DNA of 11,574 bases. Source: Moraxellaceae bacterium. Lineage in GTDB: Bacteria > Pseudomonadota > Gammaproteobacteria > Pseudomonadales > UBA3067. Of the stretch, positions 1 to 8,210 are shown one piece after another. The stretch spans positions 12,061 to 23,634 of the forward strand of contig NVTH01000025.1 of NCBI GenBank assembly GCA_002401525.1. The letters are read 5' to 3'. The notes under the pieces were generated by a model that was not told where the DNA came from, did not search any database, and was given only the letters and a program-made list of their open reading frames with translations. A program made the translations under genes and the position numbers. The number at the start of each line of letters is the position of its first letter. Within the stretch, counting starts at the first letter, position 1.

Positions 1-204
1 AACCCCCTTAGCCCAGGAATGGTGCTTGCTGACCGACTAAAAGTCGAACGCGCGCCCTTCTTTGTTGTTGAACATGACGACGGTAAAGAAGACGTCTACA
101 CGGTTTATTTTAAGTTTGTAAAAGAAGTCCTTAACCAAAAGACTGAAGCGGTCGACGAAAACAAAGAAATACTCGAACAAAACTCGGATCTGGATTTTTT
201 ATAG
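1..204 (+). CDS. C-terminal fragment of a thioredoxin-fold-like protein
   Basis: The frame is open from the first base of the window to a TAG at 202-204, so this is the last 67 codons of a gene that begins to the left. The piece ERAPFFVVEHDDG followed by VYTVYFKFVKEVL resembles the second half of a thioredoxin/glutaredoxin-like fold: a cis-proline-type loop (APFF), a beta strand, an acidic turn and a closing helix. The last 20 or so residues are polar and acidic and look like a disordered tail. Any CxxC site would lie upstream and cannot be seen, so redox activity is unknown. The ATG at 19 is internal to this frame and is unlikely to be the true start. A strong intrinsic terminator follows 28 bp after the stop, so this gene ends its transcript. 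The fold assignment is an inference from a short fragment. Confidence 0.6.
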   Translation, partial: NPLSPGMVLADRLKVERAPFFVVEHDDGKEDVYTVYFKFVKEVLNQKTEAVDENKEILEQNSDLDFL

Positions 205-232
205 CCGGCATTTGAAGTCAATGACTTAAGCG

Positions 233-264
233 AAGGGCGCACCTAAACAGTGCGTCTTTTTTTT
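233..264 (+). terminator. Rho-independent terminator
   Basis: GGCGCAC (236-242) pairs with GTGCGTC (250-256) around the 7-nt loop CTAAACA. The stem has one G-T pair and can extend outward through A-T pairs. It is followed directly by eight T residues (257-264). Its position 28 bp after the stop at 204 fits the end of the left-edge gene and separates it from the lipoprotein gene at 480. Confidence 0.88.
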
Positions 265-276
265 GCAAGAGACAAA

Positions 277-294
277 GCCCGACTGGAGTCGAGC
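277..294. repeat. Short imperfect palindrome upstream of the lipoprotein gene
   Basis: CGACT (280-284) and AGTCG (287-291) form a perfect inverted repeat around GG. Two further matching pairs lie beyond one mismatch (277-278 with 293-294). The 2-nt centre makes an RNA hairpin poor, so a dimeric protein-binding site is the better reading if it is functional. It lies about 110 bp upstream of the possible -10 box at 404, so its role, if any, is uncertain. Confidence 0.25.
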
Positions 295-403
295 CCCCCT
301 ATTATTCAAATTCGTTAACTGTCACACGCTTCGGATTTCCCTCACAAACACTTCAAGCCATTGAATTAAATAGCATTTAACCATCTATCTCGCGGTTTAG
401 CGT

Positions 404-409
404 TATAAT
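404..409 (+). promoter_or_regulatory. Possible -10 box for the lipoprotein-barrel pair
   Basis: A perfect TATAAT lies 70 bp upstream of the lipoprotein ATG at 480 and downstream of the terminator at 233-264, which is where a promoter for this gene is expected. No good -35 hexamer is seen 15-19 bp upstream (the region reads CCATCTATCT), and there is no TGn extension. It may therefore need an activator or be coincidental in AT-rich DNA. Transcription from here would give a leader of roughly 60 nt. Confidence 0.4.
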
Positions 410-479
410 TTAATTCTCTTAACGAATGAGTTATTATCGAGCCCCAATATAAAAAATAACTTCTACGCAGTAGCCCTCT

Positions 480-2537
<2,058 letters not shown>

Positions 2538-2580
2538 ACAAAAACTAGAATTTAAATATAAAGCCTTATTAGAGATCATT

Positions 2581-3270
2581 ATGTTAAAAAGAATTACTCT
2601 CCTCTGCACATTGTGTGCAGGCTTCGCCTCTGGACTAGCTCAGGCAGATACTGCGCTTGAATCATTTCTTTTGAAATCCTACGCCGAAGTCCAATTTGGC
2701 TCCGCTAGCAATAGCATTGACCATGCGCCAGCCGAGGGATTTGTTCTGGATAATACCGGCGATGAATTTGATTTCGAAGACAGTTTTAACGCAGGAATCG
2801 TTGCTGGCTATAACTTCGTCGAAGAACGTAATTTTGATTTAAGCTGGGAGGTTTCTTATCGCTTTTTTTCTGAGACTACCGGCGGAACAAAATCTTCTTC
2901 TGACCTCAGAATCCAACTGATCGAAAACAATCTTTTTTGGCAATCCATTGCAGCGGGTCTTAGGGCAAAAGTGATGTTAAATGAGAGCTTATCAGCGGTT
3001 GTTAAAATAGGATTCCATCACTGGTACGCAGACATGGACCATACAGTTATTGAACAAATAACTAATGAAGAAGGCCTAACAACCCACATAGGAAACAATG
3101 AATTCAGCACTGACTCAGATGGCAGCGATGCCTACAGCGGAATTGGCTTTCAATACCATATCAACAAAAACATCTATGCAGGATTAGAGTACAGCAACTA
3201 TAAAATCAGCCCTTTCGATGAACGAGGTAATGTTAAATCCACCGCTCTTTCTGTAGGCTTTAGCTTCTAG
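2581..3270 (+). CDS. Small outer-membrane beta-barrel protein (OmpA-transmembrane/OMP_b-brl-like)
   Basis: A 229-residue protein. Residues 1-22 are a Sec signal peptide (MLKR, hydrophobic core, AQA before Asp23). The mature part alternates short amphipathic strands and polar loops, for example FNAGIVAGYNFV (69-80), LSAVVKIGFHHWYADM (137-152), SGIGFQYHINKNIYAGLEYS (186-205) and the closing ALSVGFSF with C-terminal Phe229. These are marks of BamA-assembled barrels, and the segment near 183-205 resembles strands 7-8 of OmpA-type barrels. The size fits about eight strands and there is no periplasmic OmpA domain. ATG 2581 is chosen over TTG 2530 because the signal peptide begins there and AGAG lies six bases upstream. 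The gene starts 43 bp after the lipoprotein stop with no terminator between them, so co-transcription and partnership are inferred. The ligand and exact function are unknown. Confidence 0.8.
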   Translation: MLKRITLLCTLCAGFASGLAQADTALESFLLKSYAEVQFGSASNSIDHAPAEGFVLDNTGDEFDFEDSFNAGIVAGYNFVEERNFDLSWEVSYRFFSETTGGTKSSSDLRIQLIENNLFWQSIAAGLRAKVMLNESLSAVVKIGFHHWYADMDHTVIEQITNEEGLTTHIGNNEFSTDSDGSDAYSGIGFQYHINKNIYAGLEYSNYKISPFDERGNVKSTALSVGFSF

Positions 3271-3426
3271 AGACCACCGCAAAGATTCTAACGGCCGATG
3301 CCTTTTACCCAAGCGTCGACCGCTAGAATTACACCTAACCCAGTCTTCCTTAGCTTCCTTCCCCGCGAGCCCATTGCTCACGCCTTAATCCATTCCATAT
3401 CCCACTTAATGTAAGGTTTGTTCGTA

Positions 3427-3669
3427 ATGCAGTTGTTAAATGACCTCCAAGAAATATACCTCAACGATCGTTGGGGCAAACGTCTTGGCGTAGAAATCAG
3501 TGAAGTAAACCCAGAAAATATTCATCTACAGCTGCCTTTTAAACAGCAAAACATGAATTTGGGTGGTCGCATGCACGGCGGTGTATTAGCGTCCCTGTTG
3601 GGGGATTCCGCAAAGTTATTAACGCTTAAAGATGTTCGGCACCATGACTCACTTGGCCTGACCCTTTAA
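3427..3669 (+). pseudogene. Truncated PaaI-like hotdog thioesterase (N-terminal half only)
   Basis: The 80-residue product matches the start of PaaI/YbdB-type hotdog thioesterases: an N-terminal helix, a strand pair (GVEISEV, NIHLQLPF), the NLGGRMHGGVLASLL turn-helix and an acidic residue (Asp60) after it. Complete family members are about 130-150 residues. Here the frame stops at 3667-3669 just after the central helix, so the last strands of the hotdog sheet are missing. Neither of the other two plus-strand frames continues the fold, which suggests deletion rather than a single frameshift. HGG to Asp also seems one residue longer than usual (HGGVLASLLGD), with the extra Gly coded in a run of five G. 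ATG 3427 is preferred to TTG 3418 because AAGG lies ten bases upstream of it. The fragment is probably non-functional. A short expressed protein cannot be excluded. Confidence 0.65.
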
Positions 3670-3724
3670 AAAAAATAATTAGCTTTTCGAGCCGCCCCAA
3701 AAAGCACAAGACCCAGAAAGCACA

Positions 3725-3758
3725 AGAGGCGCGAATTGCTTTAGCAACGAACGCCTCT
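3725..3758. repeat. Inverted repeat between convergent genes, possible terminator
   Basis: AGAGGCG (3725-3731) pairs perfectly with CGCCTCT (3752-3758). Inside it TTGC/GCAA (3736-3739 with 3744-3747) forms a second stem around TTTA, with a CGAA/CGAA internal loop between. It lies between the truncated thioesterase (plus) and the OmpW-like gene (minus), where a shared terminator would be useful. Neither side has a clean T tract directly after the stem. On the minus strand a weaker AT-rich hairpin (3682-3687 with 3700-3705) followed by a T-rich run could help end the OmpW-like transcript. Confidence 0.45.
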
Positions 3759-3777
3759 CTTAACAAACACGTTTAAA

Positions 3778-4629
3778 TTAAAATGCCCATTTAATACCGG
3801 CTTGATAAATCACTCCGCCTAGCTTCATTTCAATATCCAACTCAGGAATAACAGTTTCAGGGATGCCTTCACCGACAATCTTCATGTCTCTAAAACTAAT
3901 TTCCGCGTCCAACGTTAGCGCTTTAGCATCAAAAACAAATGACCAATGATCGCTAATTTGATAATCAAGCCCTACCAAAAAGAAATACCCTAAGCTGGCA
4001 TCGATTTCTAAACTTGATTCACTGAAATCAACCAAGCTCAAATTTTCTAAATCCACATCCAGCACATCGAAATATAAAATCCCCACGCCCAGATAGGGGC
4101 GAATTCTTGGCGTCAATTGAAACTTATAATTGGCATTAAAGATTGCACCGATGACTTTAATTTCTCCAATTTCACCTCTAACGGCTGGAATCGCCATAGT
4201 CTCTGGTAAAAAGGGCAAAAGTTCTGCGGGAACTAGACCGCCAAGCTCGCTCATGGCCACCTCACCGCCCGCGTAATTCACATGCAATTTTAGGGGGTCA
4301 GGCGGCGCAATCACCGTTTCGATGGATAATCGACTAGTGACCTGATACCCAATCAACAGAGCCGGTGTTACAAAATTTGATTTAGACAAATCAGTGTCAC
4401 CCATCACCGCACTTTCGACAGTCATGGATAAATTATCTAAATTAAATATATTATTAATGAATGCATAACTTCCTTGCACGGAGCCGCCTGATGCAGAGGA
4501 TGGATCCGCTAATAGAGCCGTAGGCGCTATGTAAAACTGGTTCGCCCGCTGAAAAGCAAATACGCTACTGCTTGAAACAAAAAAAGTCGCTACTAAGACC
4601 AAACTAAAAATTCGCTGCTTACCAATCAT
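3778..4629 (-). CDS. OmpW-family outer-membrane protein
   Basis: A 283-residue protein. Residues 1-25 form a signal peptide (MIGKQR, hydrophobic core, SSSSVFA before Phe26). OmpW-like features run in order: FVTPALLIGYQVTSRLSIE (87-105), NYKFQLTPRIRPYLGVGIL (167-185), VGLDYQISDHWSFVFDAKAL (219-238) and a final strand YQAGIKWAF ending in the outer-membrane Phe283. The RPYLGVG and GLDYxIxDxW pattern is typical of OmpW, an eight-stranded barrel linked to movement of small hydrophobic molecules across the outer membrane. It is longer than classical OmpW (roughly 210 residues). Extra length sits in loops at about 120-155 (LVPAELLPFLPE region) and 245-268. GAGG (4641-4644) lies 11 bases before the ATG. 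It stands alone and faces away from the helicase gene. Substrate specificity cannot be read from the sequence. Confidence 0.82.
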   Translation of the reverse strand: MIGKQRIFSLVLVATFFVSSSSVFAFQRANQFYIAPTALLADPSSASGGSVQGSYAFINNIFNLDNLSMTVESAVMGDTDLSKSNFVTPALLIGYQVTSRLSIETVIAPPDPLKLHVNYAGGEVAMSELGGLVPAELLPFLPETMAIPAVRGEIGEIKVIGAIFNANYKFQLTPRIRPYLGVGILYFDVLDVDLENLSLVDFSESSLEIDASLGYFFLVGLDYQISDHWSFVFDAKALTLDAEISFRDMKIVGEGIPETVIPELDIEMKLGGVIYQAGIKWAF

Positions 4630-4780
4630 TCGACCATTAGCCTCGCTGTGATGAAAAAGAATTTAGTTCCCAGCTTTGAATCTGCAGCAACGCCCTTGCC
4701 CAAACCAACTACTGAAACTTGATCTTAGTTAATTGACGAAAATCCGCACTAGTTAGCAGATAAACCGTCGTAAATCCATC

Positions 4781-4809
4781 TTGAGAGGTGGGTCACATTT
4801 TTTTATATT
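4781..4809 (+). promoter_or_regulatory. Sigma70-like promoter candidate upstream of the RecQ-family gene
   Basis: TTGAGA (4781-4786) and TATATT (4804-4809) are separated by exactly 17 bp, and each matches the sigma70 consensus at five of six bases. If this is the start point, the leader to the helicase ATG at 5125 would be about 310 nt, which is long. Confidence 0.4.
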
Positions 4810-4967
4810 TTGTTGGAATAAAACCCTCTTTGAATAGAACCAAAGAGCACTAAAACATTCGATATTAGCGTGGCGTCAATAAGTGAATAACAATTGAGCG
4901 CTTTAAAAGGCCAACAATTTGACCGCTAAAATTCGCTTTTTAAGGCGTTGGTGATTACTAATACGCC

Positions 4968-4973
4968 TATAAT
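4968..4973 (+). promoter_or_regulatory. Alternative -10 box nearer the RecQ-family gene
   Basis: A perfect TATAAT lies about 150 bp before the helicase start. The sequence 17 bp upstream (GCGTTG) is a poor -35. A GGCGT...ACGCC inverted repeat ends just before this box, so a repressor or activator site overlapping the promoter is possible. Confidence 0.3.
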
Positions 4974-5052
4974 CGATTGATCTTATTCCAACCGCTTAAC
5001 AATCCAATCGCAACGTGCTATTTAATACAGCCACAATATAAGCGCACTCATC

Positions 5053-5072
5053 ATTCCCGCAGATGCGGAAAT
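5053..5072. repeat. REP-like hairpin (degenerate ATTCCCGC...GCGGGAAT type)
   Basis: ATTCCCGC (5053-5060) and GCGGAAAT (5065-5072) form an eight-pair stem with one C-A mismatch around the loop AGAT. It resembles the TCATTCCCGC...GCGGGAAT palindromes scattered through many proteobacterial intergenic regions. Only one copy is seen in this window, so its status as a dispersed repeat is inferred from that resemblance. It would fall in the 5' leader of the helicase transcript, about 50 bp before the start codon. Confidence 0.4.
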
Positions 5073-5124
5073 CTAAAACGCCCCCAAAGACGGGATTGCT
5101 AATGCCTCAGGATCGATCAACACC

Positions 5125-7068
5125 ATGGAAAAGCATCAACAATTACTTACGAAACAATTTGGTTTACAGAATTTTCGCCCTGGACAAGAAGAGGTTATTA
5201 AAACGCTACTTGAGGGCCGCTCCTCGTTAGCCGTATTCCCTACGGGAGGCGGAAAAAGTCTCTGCTATCAATTACCCGCTTTGCTATTAAGCGGTTTAAC
5301 TTTAGTGGTGTCACCATTAATCGCGTTAATGAAAGATCAGGTGGACCAACTTCAAAAACTGGGCATCGCTGCAGCCCGACTCGACTCCAGTCTTGATAAA
5401 GACCAAGTACTCGCGGTTTATCAAGGGATCAAAGATCAAACACTTAAACTGCTCTATGTTTCCCCTGAAAGGCTCACCAACGAAAGGTTCTTATCCCGTC
5501 TAAAACCCATTGAAATTTCGTTAATGGCGGTCGACGAAGCCCATTGCATCTCCGAATGGGGGCATAATTTCAGACCCGATTATTTAAAACTATCGGCATT
5601 AGTTCAGTCTCTCGACGTGCAATGCGTTCTAGCGCTCACAGCGACCGCGACCCCCGCCGTCTCCAAGGAGATCTGTGAACGCTTCGCCATCAAGCCCAAA
5701 GATTTCATACAAACCGGCTTCTATCGACCCAATTTGAGCCTAATGATCAACCCTTGTTCGCAGCAGGAGAAAAATCAGGCGTTGTTAAAAAGCATTCGTC
5801 AGGGCCTCAATGAACCCACTATCGTCTACGTCACCTTACAAAAAACAGCGCAGCAAGTGGCTGATTTTTTATGTGCCAACGGGGTTTCAGCCAGCCCTTA
5901 TCACGCTGGACTCAAAGATGAGCGTCGATATCAAATTCAAGATGATTTTATGGGAGGTCAATGCAACACCATCGTCGCCACAATTGCTTTCGGCATGGGA
6001 ATTGATAAAGCGAATATCCGCACCATCATTCACTACAATCTCCCCAAGTCTTTAGAAAACTATATGCAAGAAGTGGGGAGAGCTGGGCGGGACGGACTTC
6101 CTTCTCGATGTGAATTAATGGGAAACGCCGACGACTTGACCGTTTTAGAAAATTTTATTTACGGCGACACGCCTGACTCAAGCTCACTCAGTCAGTTCAT
6201 CAGCCATCTATTAACGCAAGAGGATGTATTCGATCTATCCAGCTATGAACTAGCGAACCGATTTGATTTACGTAACTTAGTGCTCACCACCCTTCTCACT
6301 TATTTAGAATTGGAAGGAGTTATTTGCGCTACCGCACCGTTTTACAGTGAATATAAGATACGCTTTCGAGAGCCCCAAGCCGAGCTACTGAATAATTTCG
6401 ATCCTCAACGCAAAGATTTTTTAGAAAGAGTCTTCGCAACCGGAAAACAGGGCCGCAGCTTGCTGACGATTACGCCCAAGAAAGCCGCCGTCGAACTTGA
6501 GGAAGACCCACAACGCATTATCAAAGCACTCAACTATTTAGACAGTCAGGGATGGGTCGAATTAAAAGTGGCCGGCTTGCGTCAGGGATATCGTCTACAA
6601 GATAAATCTGTAAACGGCGATCAATTGACTGAAAAAATGTTTAGCCTTTTCCAAGCAAGAGAAGCTCGGGATATAAATAGGCTCACCCAAATGTGTGATT
6701 GGATCAATACCCCCGATTGCCATCAACATGCATTATTGCAATATTTTGGCGAGGCACTACCCACCCCCTGTGGGCAATGCAGCGGGTGCACTCAAGACGC
6801 TTCGATTCATCTTCAATCAAGAACGCCCCCACAGATTGATACCGAAATCATCAACAAGATCCAAACTGAACATTTTTCAACTTTGTCCAGCCCTAGAAAA
6901 CTAACCCGCTTTTTATGTGGCATTAGCAGTCCTCATACAACCCGATCAAAATTAAATCGAGACTCAAATTTTGGCTGCATGGTAGACACCCCTTTTGCGT
7001 CAGTGCTTGCCGCCTGCGAATCAATGATTAACTCGGGTTCAGCCCCTTCACAAGAAGGAGTAAACTGA
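5125..7068 (+). CDS. recQ: RecQ-family ATP-dependent DNA helicase, RECQ4-like layout
   Basis: A 647-residue 3'-5' superfamily 2 DNA helicase. Motif 0 is FGLQNFRPGQ (12-21), Walker A FPTGGGKS (38-45), motif Ia VVSPLIALMKDQ (61-72), motif II DEAH (137-140) followed by the aromatic-rich loop ISEWGHNFRPDY, motif III LTATATP (171-177), motif V ATIAFGMGIDKAN (285-297) and motif VI QEVGRAGRDG (315-324). All key residues are present. Instead of the E. coli order (zinc site, winged helix, HRDC), residues 345-492 look like helical/winged-helix sequence. The cysteine site follows: Cys532, Cys549, Cys552, Cys555, with Cys524 near. A tail (TRFLCGISSP..TRSKL..FG) follows, and no HRDC domain is recognisable. 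The YGDTPD...LLTYLELEG stretch recalls human RECQ4, but that comparison is from memory. A role in DNA repair or recombination is inferred. AGGA lies about 12 bases before the ATG. The gene stands alone and converges on the dioxygenase gene with a 32-bp gap. Confidence 0.93.
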   Translation: MEKHQQLLTKQFGLQNFRPGQEEVIKTLLEGRSSLAVFPTGGGKSLCYQLPALLLSGLTLVVSPLIALMKDQVDQLQKLGIAAARLDSSLDKDQVLAVYQGIKDQTLKLLYVSPERLTNERFLSRLKPIEISLMAVDEAHCISEWGHNFRPDYLKLSALVQSLDVQCVLALTATATPAVSKEICERFAIKPKDFIQTGFYRPNLSLMINPCSQQEKNQALLKSIRQGLNEPTIVYVTLQKTAQQVADFLCANGVSASPYHAGLKDERRYQIQDDFMGGQCNTIVATIAFGMGIDKANIRTIIHYNLPKSLENYMQEVGRAGRDGLPSRCELMGNADDLTVLENFIYGDTPDSSSLSQFISHLLTQEDVFDLSSYELANRFDLRNLVLTTLLTYLELEGVICATAPFYSEYKIRFREPQAELLNNFDPQRKDFLERVFATGKQGRSLLTITPKKAAVELEEDPQRIIKALNYLDSQGWVELKVAGLRQGYRLQDKSVNGDQLTEKMFSLFQAREARDINRLTQMCDWINTPDCHQHALLQYFGEALPTPCGQCSGCTQDASIHLQSRTPPQIDTEIINKIQTEHFSTLSSPRKLTRFLCGISSPHTTRSKLNRDSNFGCMVDTPFASVLAACESMINSGSAPSQEGVN

Positions 7069-7100
7069 GCATTCACATCACTTCCTGAATAATTCCAGCT

Positions 7101-8189
7101 TTAAGGCACGGCTTGGAAATGAAAGTCCAAGTCTCTTTTAAGGTCGTTAGACAGGATAGGCAATTTTGACCTTGGTAAAAGAAAAGTACTTAAATTAAAA
7201 AGATCGACAAAAAACCGGTTGTTATCGGTGGCCTTTTTAAGGTATTCATGGCCGGAAGACCCCCCGGTGCCCACTTTACGGCCCAGCATGCGATGGGCCA
7301 TTAGTGCGTGGCGATAACGCCACGAAGTAAAATGTTCATCGATGTCCATTAGATTCGTTAAAAAGTTAAACGGCAGCTGCAATATAGGTTCTTCTCGATA
7401 CAAAAGAATAAAAAGTGCGCCTAACATCGCTTGCCTTGAAAAGCGCCTTTTTCCCTCCGCCACCAACTCGTCGTGAAGCTGCTGATCAAATAGACTTTCA
7501 AAGTTACGGCGAGTCGAATTGACATTCTTTAGTTCGGAACTTTCTTCCTCCTCGCTCCCTCGCCGATGAGCTTGAATAATGCGTTCTTCCCCCTCCAACA
7601 TAGCATTCACGGCCTCTTGGTAAAGCACCCAAAAATCAACCCCTCTACTGGCAGTAAAGGGGATTCTTTCTAACCATGCTTCAACCAAATTAAATAGGTT
7701 GGGTTCACTCTCAGTCCGCTCCACTCGTTTTCTGTCAGATGCGCTTAATTGACCTAAAAAATACTCTTGATCTACCGCGTATCTTTTGTTCGTTGCAAGT
7801 CCCAATTTTATTTCTAGCTGACGAAATTGGACGCTTTGAAACCCAGAGGCAGGAATTAATAAGTCTCGAAATTCAAGAAAATCCATCGCAGTCATCGTTT
7901 CCATCACCGTGAGTTGAGCAATTAATATTTTTTGAATTTCAATAATTCTTACTTGCCGAGCAACGACTTTAAATAAATCATGCTCGTCCACGACCTCACA
8001 ATTAAAAATACCAATGACTGAATCAAGTTCATGCAAAATCTGCTTAAACCAAAGCTCATACACTTGATGAGTAATAATAAATAAGGTTTCATCGTGGCAT
8101 TCGTTCGAGCCCTTAGCGCTTTCTGGCTTTTGACTGTTTAAAAGCGTTTCAAGTCGAAGGTATTTTCCGTAATCAATTGGCTTACCCAT
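7101..8189 (-). CDS. kynA: Tryptophan 2,3-dioxygenase, long (eukaryote-like) form
   Basis: This 362-residue heme enzyme should convert L-tryptophan and O2 to N-formylkynurenine in the cytoplasm, the first step of the kynurenine route. Signature segments are YLRLETLL (10-17), HDETLFIITHQVYELWFKQ (32-50) with the distal His41, PASGFQSVQFRQLE (113-126) with substrate-carboxylate Arg123, WRYRHALMAHRMLG (290-303) with the proximal heme ligand His294, and KVGTGGSSGHEYL (305-317) with substrate-contacting Thr308. His294 to Thr308 keeps the 14-residue spacing of the Xanthomonas enzyme (His240 to Thr254, from memory). It is longer than the usual bacterial form of about 280-300 residues, with extra sequence around 195-265 including an acidic patch (GSEEEESSEL), more like animal enzymes. 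GGAG (8200-8203) lies ten bases before the ATG. The start is only 21 bp after the transglutaminase stop, so co-transcription is likely. No kynurenine formamidase or kynureninase gene is in the window. Confidence 0.96.
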   Translation of the reverse strand: MGKPIDYGKYLRLETLLNSQKPESAKGSNECHDETLFIITHQVYELWFKQILHELDSVIGIFNCEVVDEHDLFKVVARQVRIIEIQKILIAQLTVMETMTAMDFLEFRDLLIPASGFQSVQFRQLEIKLGLATNKRYAVDQEYFLGQLSASDRKRVERTESEPNLFNLVEAWLERIPFTASRGVDFWVLYQEAVNAMLEGEERIIQAHRRGSEEEESSELKNVNSTRRNFESLFDQQLHDELVAEGKRRFSRQAMLGALFILLYREEPILQLPFNFLTNLMDIDEHFTSWRYRHALMAHRMLGRKVGTGGSSGHEYLKKATDNNRFFVDLFNLSTFLLPRSKLPILSNDLKRDLDFHFQAVP

Positions 8190-8210
8190 AAACTAATGAC
8201 TCCGATCTGT

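Larger units (their letters stand above)
4630..5124. other. 495-bp divergent intergenic region
   Basis: No convincing gene or RNA gene is seen between the divergent OmpW-like and RecQ-family genes. It contains a sigma70-like promoter (4781-4809), an isolated TATAAT (4968-4973), an imperfect direct repeat (CGCTTTAAAAGGC at 4899-4911 and CGCTTTTTAAGGC at 4934-4946), a GGCGT/ACGCC inverted repeat (4944-4948 with 4963-4967) just upstream of that TATAAT, and a REP-like hairpin (5053-5072). I could not pick a confident promoter for the minus-strand OmpW-like gene. Confidence 0.6.

Noticed and set aside
3184..3381. Minus-strand 65-codon frame
   Set aside because: It mostly overlaps the barrel gene's 3' end and encodes a basic, featureless product with no visible start signal.
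3418..3426. TTG start for the thioesterase fragment
   Set aside because: AAGG is too close to the TTG and well spaced for ATG 3427.
3667..3780. Frameshifted second half of the thioesterase
   Set aside because: I read the other two plus-strand frames after the stop. One ends at once and the other gives Lys/Ala-rich sequence with no hotdog features.
5810..6055. Plus-strand frame inside the helicase gene, with another at 6695-6904
   Set aside because: Out-of-frame shadows of conserved helicase sequence.
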